The translations under genes and the position numbers were made by a program. This document shows positions 24,569 through 34,745 of a stretch of 64,000 nucleotides of DNA, piece by piece. The stretch is taken from the NCBI GenBank assembly GCA_023313575.1, contig JAJTTP010000005.1:1860001-1924000 (forward strand). The letters run 5' to 3'. Below the pieces are notes generated by a model. That model searched no databases. It had not been told where the DNA came from and saw nothing but the letters and a program-made list of their open reading frames with translations. Every line of letters begins with the position of its first letter. The stretch's first letter is position 1. This DNA is from Eutypella sp. D-1 (lineage: Eukaryota > Ascomycota > Sordariomycetes > Xylariales > Diatrypaceae).

Positions 24569-24807
24569 GGTATTTACTGTACTAAGGAGCTGGAGAGGAT
24601 GGGAGGAAGTGCGTTTATTTAAAAACAAAAATAAGATTTTCTTCGGGTTCTGGCTCAGCTGTACTACCTAAATAAAGTTGGGTGTTGCGTTTGATGTTGG
24701 CAGGCGAAACCTCCCTACCCAACCCACACTCCCCCCCCCCTCTTCCTCCCTGCCGTGGATTTAATGAATTTTACTTTTTGAGTAACCACCTCGCTGCTAC
24801 CTGAGAC

Positions 24808-25950
24808 AGGGCAGGTACTGATTCGGGAGGAGCTACCCAGTACAAAGGGCTATTTCTACTCGGCTGCCAGCATGTACTACTATCCTTCTACAACACGTGG
24901 GCAACATCACTCAACAGTCCTACTGCTCCCACCATTTTCTGGCGAAACAAGCAAGATCTTATAATCCCGCCCATTATATTCTATCTCAGGATTCTTCGTA
25001 GGACCATTTACAGCCTTATCCAGAAATTCCTATCCTTAGAACCGGCTGATCAGACCTCTCCGGCGCCAATCTGGCTCTCAAATGCCCTCAGAATAATAAC
25101 GTCAACACTTTTTAAGCCCGTTACGGCCAGCCCTCAAATCAACGATCCTAAGCTCAATATCCTAATCTTCGCCGTCCATCGTCAGGACCTAAGATAAACT
25201 GTTCTGGGCTGCCGTGCGGCCGTCAAACTCCTGAAATTCTGAGCCCATTTTGCTCATTCTCAGCCTATCGTCCTAATCCATCTATCGCTATCCATATTCT
25301 ATCAAATACCGGCTGCTAACTATGCAGCCTATACCTCAAAATGTGCCTTTCCTTAGAACGTCTAAGTTTGCCTGATACCCTAAGCCAGGCTCTGAGCTTA
25401 AATCCTGAGTCATTTATACCGTCTGAGATACGACCTCTAAAAACGGCCTACGTACGGTCACCTCTGGGCTTTAATCGGCAGCCTACCATACCTATACATA
25501 CGTTTTAAAAAACACCATTATTGCCTTAAACCTATCGTTCTAAACATGCTATTAGCACCTCCGAAATAGCCCCTGGTGGCAGGGCGTGTGCCCTGGATCT
25601 CTGAGATACCGGACCGATTAATGGATAGTAGGCAGTATCCGTAGTAAATGGGCTTATATAAGCCTTAAAAGTCCACCCCTTCGGATCCGAATCGAGCTGG
25701 GATAAAGTAGGGTAAATAGGGCCGTTATTATATTCTAAGATTAAGTAAGTTCTGAGATCGTGGGCAATTCTGAGGCTATTATGATCAGAGAATATAGGGG
25801 TTAAAAGTGACCGGGGTCGCCCACTTTCAGCCGGGCAGTAGATAGGGCAGCTACCTAATGCAGAGGGCTATTTCTACTGGGCTGCCAATGGGCCGTATAC
25901 TATCCTTCTATAACATCAATTCAACAACCCTCTTAGCACCCCGTATCTTA
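24808..25950 (-). mobile_element. Degenerate LTR-element relic bounded by diverged direct repeats
   Basis: Two diverged direct repeats of roughly 100-125 bases lie about 1.02 kb apart, at about 24808-24935 and 25833-25950. They share blocks such as GGGCTATTTCTACT (24847 and 25865), GCTGCCA and TACTATCCTTCTA. On the minus strand each begins with a TGTTGA/TGTTRTAGAAGG-like edge, as LTRs do. The repeat at 24.8-24.9 kb is preceded on that strand by a purine-rich AAAATGGTGGGAGCAG stretch resembling a polypurine tract. The interior has stops in all frames and no open frame over 60 codons, so it is non-coding now. This fits either a heavily mutated LTR retrotransposon remnant, for example after repeat-induced point mutation, or a short non-autonomous TRIM-like element. 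Boundaries and target-site duplications are uncertain. Confidence 0.5.
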
Positions 25951-26622
25951 CCTATCTGTAGACGCTTAACAGAATCAGTTGTGGTTATTCGGATTGAAAC
26001 TTTTACCAAAACATTATGCATAGAGATTAGTTTATGACGTATGGAGAGAGCTCGAACCTTGGAAGCAGGTAAGATTAATTAAGAGCGCCGCCCAGACTCC
26101 CCCTCCACCCCGTCCCCCCGGTCCGTGCCCTTGAACGTGAAGAGACATAAGATAGGTGGAGGCGGTAGCGGCAAGAATCATGTCATGTCTGTATAGTCTT
26201 CTTCTTTTTGGAAAATATCACTGGATATCCATCCATCCATCCATCGCACGATAGACGAAGGGGGTAGCTCTGGATTTTGCAGGTGGGCGGGATTTGGCTT
26301 TCCCTTCCCATCATAACCCATCCCCTACCAACAACAGCCATGGACTTGTACCCACAGGTGGTGGTAAGGACCCCGAATTTCAAATCGTCCCCCAACCGAC
26401 AGCGATCAGCTTTCCCGTGCTTACCCCCGGCTCCCGGCCACCCCGGTCCCGCCATTCCGGGCTATCCTCATACCGGGCTATCCTCGTAGTCACCCCCCGC
26501 CTTCATCCATCAAGAATAACAAAAGGAAAATGAATAAGAAGAAAATTCTGTGCTAAAATACATAACCAACTGGGGAACGTGAGAAAGAAGCGATAAGGGT
26601 GGAGGGATATATATACGTGGGA
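25951..26622. other. Intergenic remainder between LTR relic and syntaxin gene
   Basis: No coding frame is supported. It holds an ATCC tetranucleotide repeat near 26227-26243 and the 3' flank of the syntaxin gene. Confidence 0.4.
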
Positions 26623-27905
26623 TCACTTCTTGGTGAAAACGACGGCCAAGACAATGGCGATGATGATGAGGATGAGAATGACAATGCCGAAACACCACCA
26701 CTTCCACTTGCGGGCGTTGCGGGCGCTCTGGATGGCCGCATCGGTATGCTTATTACCCTCGTCGACGTACTTGGTGGTGTCCTCGGCGTGGTGCTCGACC
26801 TGGACGACGGCCTCCTCCTGCTGCTCGACCAGGACGGCGAGGTCTTGGAACATGGAGGCGAGCTCATACAGGGTCTTCTCAATGCGCTGCAGCTCGTTGT
26901 GGCGCGCGCGCACATTGCCCAGGATATTGGAAGCTTGTCCCACCCGGTTGCTCCGGAGCTGTTTTAAGTGGGGTCAGCATGTGATAGTAAGTAAGTAGTA
27001 GTTGATTTAGTAGTTGGTTTAGTTGGTGGTTTAGTTGGTGGTTATATTTGGTGGCTAAAACGAATAGACCCGACTCGCGCGCAAATCGAACTCGGTCGCG
27101 GAGTTACAGGATCGCGGAACCGCGTAGTCACCGGCGGGGGGAGGCGGGGCGAAAGCGGGAGAACCGGAAGGGGTGTAAAAAGGAAAGAAGGAAAAGAGGA
27201 AATACGTACAGCAGTCTGGAAAACACCCTCGTTACCCCAGTCCATCTCACTAGCCTGGCGCACTTCATCCTCGCTAGCTTCGGGGTTCACGATGCGGTAC
27301 TGGCGGGCAATCTGGTCGCGGTAACGCTGGCGGAACGTGCCCTCCTCGGCCTGGTAGTTGCGCAGCTCCCTCTCGAATTCGGCCTTGATATGGTCGACCT
27401 GCTTCTTCTTCAGGCTCTGGAGGCCACCGGGGGTCTTGGCAGCGTCATTGGCGAGGAACTTCAGCTGATCCCGGATGCCGGCATTGAGAGCCTGGGTGTC
27501 GGCGACGATGCGCTCGAGATTCTGGGCGGATATACCGTTGTCGGCTTCGGCGAGGGAGCGCTGGTGTAGGGAGGAGATGTCGGAGACATTTGTGCGTAAT
27601 GTACCGATCTCGTTGTGAAGAAACTGACAACGGTTTAAGAATTCTTGTTGCTGGAGGGTATTAGAGGTTGGCTGCTCGGATTGCTGGTTTGGGTAGTCCT
27701 GCAACTCATGTTCCTGCTGCATCATCGTCAATATTTGTTCAAACCGAACGTCGAATCAAATTGAATCGAATTAATGAATTGAACTGCCGGATTTGGTTCT
27801 CCTCACCTGATCGTAACCATAACCACCTTCGGCCGAAGGACCTTGCTGATAAGGGTTACTACCCCCATATGGGTTGCTGCCGCCGTATGAATTGCCGTAC
27901 GACAT
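26623..27905 (-). CDS. Plasma-membrane syntaxin (Sso1/Sso2-type t-SNARE)
   Basis: Three exons on the minus strand, 27905-27807, 27716-27210 and 26958-26623, encode 313 residues, all in phase 0. The N-terminus is Gly/Asn/Tyr-rich (MSYGNSYGGSNPYGG). It is followed by the three-helix Habc domain (about 45-190) with FLNRCQFLHNEIGTLRTNVSD and RQRYRDQIARQYRIVNPEAS. The SNARE motif lies at about 219-280 with the zero-layer Gln in LAVLVEQQEEAV. A single C-terminal membrane anchor (about 287-309) ends in FTKK, leaving almost nothing outside the membrane. Sso proteins pair with Sec9 and Snc to fuse secretory vesicles at the hyphal tip. The second exon could start at CAG 27716 or one codon later at 27713 (tandem CAG acceptor). 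Intron 2 is long (251 bases) with a repeated AACTAAACCACC stretch. Confidence 0.95.
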
Positions 27906-30900
27906 GACGAATTTCTGTTTTTCCTGATTTTAATTCTCCGTCCTCTCTTTGTCTCGTCTCTCTCCGTCTTTTTTTTTTTTCTCTTTTTCTCTCGAACTTT
28001 CTGCGCGAGGCCGACAAAAATTGCAATTGCTTGACGACTACAGAATTGATGTCTAATTTTTAAAAAAAAATCGAATTAGAAACGTAATAGGCGGATTAGG
28101 TGCGCGGGTATGCGATGGCGATTGAAACTATTGAGAACAGGTATTGAGAGTTAAAAAAACAAAAATGCGACCGTTAGTTACTAATGGGAAAATAAATGGT
28201 GAGAGAAGAGAAGAAAAATGAGCTGACCCGGGGAGGTGTACTACTATGTAAGAGTGAGAGAGAGTTAGATAGCCCAGGTGGGTAGATTACTTCGTAGTTT
28301 TTAGTAGATTAGTTGGTTTCCGGGTGATGATAAATGGCAAGAAGAGCCAATGATTACCGGCAAATTATGGCTGTTTAGTGTGTAAAAGCCGTAAAAGCAG
28401 CCGCCTAGAGATGGGCGCAGGCGCAGGGCGGGCGCAGCGGCGGTTCAATTCAGGGTTGGTATTTTCCGTCGGGGTTTTTTGGCAGGCACCAACAAAACTC
28501 TCTCACCTGGACAGCCAATTTTCAGCCATTTAGCACGGTAGACCAAGTAACGAATATACTGATGTACCGTAGTTAGTAGGTACTTCTACAAGTAGCGGCT
28601 ACAAGTCCTTTAAGTTCCAATGGTATTACCGGTAGCTTAGCGGGGCTTGGCTCGTGCACATCCGAGATGACGTTTTTGCCCATTACCGACCGGAATCCGC
28701 AACACCTTGCAGGGCTGGAACATCCTTACATAATACCCTCTGAAACTCATAATACCATCAAATACCATCAGCTTATGTACCTGGGTACTTACTTCCAATT
28801 CGTGAACAAGACCCGATCGACATGGATCCTTTCCAGATATATTAAACCGACAAATTTCAAATTCAAGCAACCAGCTCCTTCGCCCTATGTAGGGTATGAT
28901 GCACTTTGATCCTTAGAATCCTGGCACTGGATGCGACCTTGGGATGGCGACTTATATCTGGATGCTCTGATGCTTTTTTACCTGAGAGCAAACCCGCCGC
29001 GCCGGATGGCCACAGCAAACCTGTGGGTGATACATCCCGTCTTAATGAACTACATGGGATCCACCAAGGTAAGTAACAAAGAACACACGCGGGGTTAACG
29101 GAGGAGACAAAGAGAAACAAAAAAAAAAGTATGGGAAGCTAGTAAAGAAGGGTTGAAACGAAACGAAACGAAACATTTTGGCGAACATGAATAACAGGAT
29201 GGGGAAAGAAGATTGAGCGGTAGTTCACGTAGTTTTGGTTGCGTAGTACTTCTAACGGTCTGGGGGGCTATGCCGAAAAGTGGGTGTGTGAGTGGTCCAG
29301 TGCGCGTGGTTGGGTGGGACCCGCCCGCCGGACCCCGGATGCTGGGTGGATGATGAGGTCGAACTGGTGCTGGTTGGTCGGCCGCCCTACCAAAAATAGC
29401 ACCGCCCACTGCTTGCCTCTCTCTCTACCTGCTGGATACAGTACCGCCAAGACAGCACATACGTTACTGTACTATGTAGCCAATGCTACTGCGCTGTTAA
29501 CAAGATCCCTATGCGGCCTTGGGAGGCGTAAATACCTATCTAGGTACCTATCAGGCATATTGAACGTAAACGTCTCGAGAATCTTAAAAAAAGTCGTCTA
29601 CATACCGCCGCCGCTGCCAGGGCCGGACATAGTCGGTCGTCGCGCACGCACATCGACATCAATGATCTGTCTCCGGCGACCGCCGCTGACTAACGGAGAA
29701 CCGTGGAACAAGGAACAACCATGACATCGTATGCATGCGCGTCATCCTATCCGGCTTCGTTTCCTCACTCATAGCCGAGCCGAACACAAGTCGTGAGCTC
29801 GGTTGCAGTAAATGGACTTGCTCTCTATGTAGTCCGAGTAAGCTGACTGACTGTACATATCTTAGCTACCTAATAAGTATCTCAAATACTCATCTATACA
29901 CATATGTATATATTTACGTGGGTATGCATATAATGAACTACGGTAGCAACACTTTAGGTATTTTGTGTGAATAGAAAGCCGCTGAGCACTCATATGTATA
30001 CAATAGAGTCTTGGGTGTCCTTCCCCTTGTCCACTCCTCCACCCGCCCCGCCCCGCCCGTGCCGTACGGTGTATGCCGTATGTACAAGCGCGCCGTCGCC
30101 GGATCCCGGGAACCCACCCGGAGCTAGTCGGCTGATCGCCCGGGGCCGGTGGACAAGAATTATAGCATGTCTTATATACTTAGAAGCGAGCCATATATCA
30201 AGATCGTATTGGCACTACGGACTACTGCTTGAGCCCAAGTACGATGATAGGGGGTGATGATGAGTCTTGCTCACAGATATGATGTCCATGTGCATACTCT
30301 TCATCGAACATGCTCTCCTCGCCCCAGAGGATAGGTAGGTGAATGAATGAAACAACTACGTTTACACTGCCTTGAGTTCGATGGAACTGCATAGTTCGCG
30401 TTACGATAAGATATTCCAACAACAACGGTTTGAGAGCATATTATCATGAAGCCTTTCTCTCTCTCTTTGTCCATGCCCCAATAATGCGACGACGTTTCTA
30501 GAACTTCGTCGTCTGGCTTTCCCGCCTGCCTGTATTGTTCCCCTCCCTTCCTCTTACTAGCTAGCTACCAAAGTCAAACAAGCAAATTATGCATGACTCT
30601 TCGTCTTTTCTATTCTGTAGATGTCCTGCCCCCCTGGGGAGGGTCCAGGTTTCCCCCGGTGCCGGTTCCGCAGATGAAAGCAGGCGGTCCCTGCTTTCCC
30701 TTGTTCTTCTCCTCCCCGTTGCGCTTCTACGAAAAAGAAAAAGAAAACACAGTCGCTTCGGACTAGCAACACTCGCCTCAGCTTCCCACCCTTTGCGCGC
30801 GTGTCTGACATCTCGCCTTTCTGGCCCTCCCAGGCTCCAGTAGAACATGGCCGCGGCATTTTCAAAAAAAGAATGCCGCAGCTTTGCACCCCCGTAGAAT

Positions 30901-31369
30901 GCCAGTGAGAATGATGAATGGGAGGCATAGAACTTATATACTTTCCCCTCCTCGTTCGTGAGACCCATGGCTACTGAATATGATGATCCCGACCTCGGAG
31001 GAACACGTCAAATTACCACGCGCCCGCCCCTGCTGATCGAGGCAGCATACCGAAGGACAACAACAACAAGACTCCGCCCGCCCCGCACCCCCCCCCCCCC
31101 CCATTTTGAGACCGCCATCATCACGTTTGCTATGGACCGGGACTCCGTGGCGGACATTTTCGTCTCGGAGCTGCTCAGCGCGATGGTAGGCCGGCGCGCC
31201 GGCGCGTTCGTGGAGGGGTTTCTGGATAATGCCTACGATGTCGTCTGGAGGTTCGCGGTGGTCCGGTTTGAATTCCAGCAATCGCCCTTTCGCCATGTGT
31301 TTCTCTGAGGACGGTCTGGCGACAAGCCCGAACAAAGGAGAGCTGGGGAGTTGTGGGAAGAGGCATACT
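27906..31369. other. Long gene-free interval
   Basis: About 3.5 kb separates the promoter of the syntaxin gene from the 3' end of IMP4. No frame is convincing. The plus-strand frame 30958-31308 has a fairly protein-like second half (from an ATG at 31132) but no motif I recognise. Repeats include GAAAC pentamers near 29155-29175, CT repeats near 30450 and C15 at 31088-31102. Confidence 0.4.
31088..31102. repeat. C15 homopolymer
   Basis: The longest C run in the window, downstream of IMP4. Confidence 0.95.
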
Positions 31370-33141
31370 CTATAGGTAGTCCTTCTTCCGACTGGTCCGG
31401 GTATATTGGTTGAGGTGCCTGTACTCTTCAAGTCAGTTCATGCTCCAATCGACGTTTCGGGACCCCACAGGTGTTGACCCCTGAGGATATAACTTCAAAA
31501 ATATGCTCGGAAACAAGTTCGGTCTGCACAGTAGGGCCGGCAGGCTGTGAATAAGACTTGGAGCTACCCACCATTCGATATCCCCATCCTTGTTCTCCAC
31601 TGTAGAAGAAGTGGTCAGCATATGTCATTCGAGACCGTCATGCGAAAACCAGCCAAAAATGGACCAAGTCAGCTTCTAGGATCACTTACGTGTACCATTC
31701 CGAATTTCGAAAAGTTTCATGGACAACCGCGGGCCAACCTCACTAAGCTCCACGCTGTCATGTCCTGTTCTTATGAAGACATGATGCCGGACCTCGATCG
31801 TATCGTCAATGTCTGAGATGTTAGCATGTCTCTTCCCTCATACATGAAAAAAAGCTCAGTCCGCACAGAGGCAGAACCTCACACATACTGCGAATATGTC
31901 AGCAATCAGCAAAGAGAATCAATCGGATAATGACGAAGTACCTTTTGAACGTCACCACACGGTTTCCAAGCTTGGCTTTGCTTGTCACTGGTTCGCGCGG
32001 AGGGAAGATGTGCTTCAGGATCTTAACAACCCTCTCTCCAAGACGGGTAGTGAAGCCTGGATCCAAACTTAGCACGTGCCAACACAAGACGTAAACTTGG
32101 TCTCATTACCGTCGAAGATAAGGTGGGGGTACGACTCGCTAACGGTGCCCCTAATGGAGTTCGGTATGTCATGGCGCAGGACGACGTTGTGCAGGGAGAA
32201 CGAAGCGGTCGGACCGTGGGGGAAGTGGGAAAGCGTTCTGCTGGGAGTTAGCAGGTTGTCTTTGCCGGACGGATTTCCGAAATAGACTGGAAGTTGTTGC
32301 GAACTCCCGAGCCATCTCGAGCCCACTATAATCAAGAAGAGATGTAAAGGCGGTTTCGAAGACTACTTACAGTGCTGTGGGTACACCCCGATGCTCGTGG
32401 AGCAGGACTATGTCGCTAAGGCCAGCAGCTTTGGCTGAGCGTGTAAGCTCGGGAAGAACCAGGTTTCCTCGGTTTAACCGTATCGCGGTCTACTCGTCGT
32501 CGCAGGTCAGCACTTGGTACTAGAAATAAAGGCCTTGTCACGCAAGCGCCAGGTCGAGGTCGCATCGCGTATAGGGTCCGAAGTTGCCAGACATACTGCA
32601 GAGCGGTCAGCGTGTGTGTCTGTATTGCCAGGAGGTCGGTCATGACTGTACATACCCGGTAATATTAGCCGAATTTCCTTCGCGAAGGATGCGAGTCGGG
32701 ACGAGGGGTCTCGGGAGGTAGTGACGAGAACGCGAGGGTCGACGATGCCGGAAAGCTGAGAGTACTCGTCATCGAGGTCCAATTCCTCATTGGCAGTACG
32801 CTCAGGCCGAGATTCATCGTAAGCGTAGTCTTTTCGCAGCTGCTGGTCGTTCGCGATAGTCGGATCCAAGGGCTTCCCGGTGGCTAGCGACGCTCGCAGT
32901 TTCGCCCTCTTCTCGCTGATCTCGGCATCGCGCAGAATCAAGGCCTATATATAGCCCTCGAAAGTTAGAAAGCCCGAACATCACGCGCAAGTATTGCCCA
33001 TATTAGGGGAGAGGATGGTTTAGTTACCTTTCGGTATAAGTAGTCGCGCCTCTGGCGAGCTTGTTTCCGCTAGATGATATTGTCAGTACAATGTAAAAGG
33101 TTCATGACAATTTGAGAGCGGCGGGCGGCGCATACAATCAT
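31370..33141 (-). CDS. IMP4: U3 snoRNP protein Imp4 (Brix domain), with two twin introns
   Basis: Nine exons on the minus strand: 33141-33136, 33069-33028, 32944-32657, 32489-32371, 32237-32110, 32056-31943, 31812-31690, 31599-31572 and 31418-31370. They encode 298 residues, matching yeast and human Imp4 (about 290). Imp4 joins Imp3 and Mpp10 in the small-subunit processome and promotes U3 snoRNA pairing with pre-rRNA in the nucleolus. Diagnostic segments are [14 protein letters not shown] at the N-terminus, [88 protein letters not shown] and the terminal [10 protein letters not shown]. The first exon is only ATGATT. Joins 3-4 and 6-7 are out of frame by one G under plain GT-AG splicing. Treating them as [D1,2] twin introns restores P-T-A-I-R and K-N-I-D, the residues expected for the family. 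If twin splicing fails, both joins lead to early stops. Confidence 0.93.
31813..31942 (-). other. Second IMP4 twin intron (stwintron, [D1,2] type)
   Basis: On the minus strand, exon 6 ends in AAA A. The outer donor G is base 31942. An internal intron of 54 bases (31941-31888) starts GTACTT, has a TGCTGAC branch site and ends CGCAG. The bases right after it are TATGTG, so removing the internal intron creates a GTATGT donor for the outer intron. The outer intron continues 31887-31813 with its own GCTAAC branch site and CTCAG acceptor, and joins AAA-A to AC-ATT, giving K-N-I-D. Confidence 0.82.
32490..32656 (-). other. First IMP4 twin intron (stwintron, [D1,2] type)
   Basis: On the minus strand, exon 3 ends in codon CCG at 32657. 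The outer donor G is base 32656. The internal intron (32655-32596, 60 bases) starts GTATGT, has a GCTGAC branch site and ends CTGCAG. It is followed by TATGTC, so excision rebuilds GTATGT as the outer donor. The outer intron (107 bases after internal removal) has a GTGCTGAC branch site and a GAGTAG acceptor at 32490. The joined codons are CCG ACC GCG ATA CGG (P-T-A-I-R). Confidence 0.85.
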
Positions 33142-33929
33142 GGTTGCGTTGGGTGTCTAGAATCGTTGAGCAAAATAAATGGGTGGGTAGGGTTCGAGTA
33201 ATAGTTGTTTTGTACAATTGTATACGAACGTATGATGAAGAGATCTAGTTAGATAGATTGGCTATGTAAGAGGTAGTTGGTAGAGGTTATGGTGATGAGG
33301 ATGATGTGATGTCGATGTCGATATCAAGCCGTTGGAAGCTTGAAGCGATAAAATAAAAAAGTCCCAAGATAAGAAGATTCGCTCGGGCTAATCAATGCGC
33401 TAACCTGGTTTAGGTCTAGCGTAAAGATCCGTATTTGACCCCATATTTTAACCCTCTCCGCATTATGCAAGGGTTCCTTGCTAGTGCGGATATGCCGGTT
33501 ATGTAGGGCTGCTTCGAAGTTGGGCTGGCTGGAAGTACTCCATACCTAGGTACCTGGGTATGCAATAGGTGTCTCTCCATGACTGAATCTTTATGGACCT
33601 CGGGACTTCATGATAACCTGGAATTGGCTTGCATTGCAGTCTACTATGAGCATGCTGAGTGTAAAAAAAGCGAAAAAGAAAAATACACATAACCTATGTT
33701 TAATCGTTATTGTCAAACGTCATTGTCTATATATACAATTTAGATTCTTTGCGGACCTGCAAAATTCCCGTATAGACTTCAAATATAATATCACCACGCT
33801 CAAAGAAAACCCATGTGTGAACTCCCGATAACCAATTCCTGGCCCCAAAATAGAAATCTCATCGACGTAATGAGTGCAAACTCGGCCGGACCATGACTTG
33901 TGCATATAAACTTCGTAGCAGCGGCGTGG
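33142..33929. other. IMP4 promoter region and 3' flank of the next gene
   Basis: AT-rich leader and promoter sequence of IMP4 (to about 33400), then spacer with CCTAGGTACC near 33545. No coding frame is supported. Confidence 0.45.
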
Positions 33930-34745
33930 TCAGAGCATCGTGTTCCGTCGTCGCTTTGTACTTGAACGAACTATATTCGCCATTCCACCAGATTTGTGGC
34001 TGACGGTAGGCGCCCTGTTCAAGCTTGACTTCGAGGCAGGACCAGAACCGAAGGACAGAACGTCGCCGATGAACTGCCCAACCCGCAGTAGCGTTCCCGT
34101 CTGGCCCTGCCGTACGGGCTCGCTTTTTTGTCTTGGTCGTTGTTGGCGGTCTCGGCTGCGACGCCTTTCTCGGTCGCTAGGGACCTTCTTCTTCTCTTCC
34201 AGTTCCACGTCGATGTCGGTGTCATTGTCGGACATCTCGTCGCTGAATGGGTCGACTAATTTCTCTTCGCTTGGATTTTGCGAGCGGTACGGCGACTTGC
34301 GCGAGGTTGGGTTGATTTGCTTGGTGGCCCAGGCTTTGACACCTTGGACGGCCTCGCCAAACTTGGATGGTTCGCCGTTGTCCTCGCCCGCTGCTTGATT
34401 CGACCCTTCATTGTTCCAAAGCTTGACGAACTCGGGATCTGGTCTTCGGGGATAGTAGGCAACATAGGGTTCGACGATTGTCGGTGATGAGGACAGTGAT
34501 GGCGACGACGGCGACGACGGCGATGGCGGCATTGATAGTGATGACGATGACGATGATGACTGCGGGGGACATGGTGGCTCCTCGATTTTGTGCATAGGCC
34601 CATACCGTCTACCCGGCACTCCTTTCCACCGAGATCCGTCTGTATCGCGGAAATAGTAGACCCCTTCATCCGCATCGTAGCCCGTCCGCGTCATGCCTTC
34701 CGGCAAGCGCTCCTCGTCCGAGTCTAGATACGACCAGCGACCCAT
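33930..34745 (-). CDS. Uncharacterised disordered protein with conserved-looking N-terminal module
   Basis: This is a single-exon minus-strand gene of 271 residues from ATG at 34745 to TGA at 33932. I do not recognise a named family with certainty. Residues 1-50 look like a small folded module: MGRWSYLDSDEERLPEGM, then TGYDADEGVYYFRDTDGSRW and a GRRYGPM end, with aromatic and Asp/Gly positions reminiscent of a WW-like or CBM50-associated N-terminus in fungal proteins. A poly-Ser/Pro stretch (about 60-88) follows. An acidic patch (DEMSDNDTDIDVELEE, about 168-184) precedes an Arg/Lys-rich patch, and the tail is basic (STKRRRNTML). The long open frame, clean ATG, CA-rich leader and codon use support a real gene. 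It starts about 2 kb upstream of and divergent from UPF1. Confidence 0.75.
   Translation of the reverse strand: MGRWSYLDSDEERLPEGMTRTGYDADEGVYYFRDTDGSRWKGVPGRRYGPMHKIEEPPCPPQSSSSSSSLSMPPSPSSPSSPSLSSSPTIVEPYVAYYPRRPDPEFVKLWNNEGSNQAAGEDNGEPSKFGEAVQGVKAWATKQINPTSRKSPYRSQNPSEEKLVDPFSDEMSDNDTDIDVELEEKKKVPSDRERRRSRDRQQRPRQKSEPVRQGQTGTLLRVGQFIGDVLSFGSGPASKSSLNRAPTVSHKSGGMANIVRSSTKRRRNTML

Noticed and set aside
30958..31308. Plus-strand open frame with a protein-like second half (ATG at 31132, 58 residues)
   Set aside because: Runs over a C15 tract, has no recognised motif or intron signals, and the opposite strand is open over the same bases, so it is probably a GC-driven shadow.
31419..31571. IMP4 intron 8 (153 bases) as a possible third twin intron
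   Set aside because: The frame is correct with a single GTGGGT donor and TACAG acceptor; there is no leftover base pointing to a nested intron.
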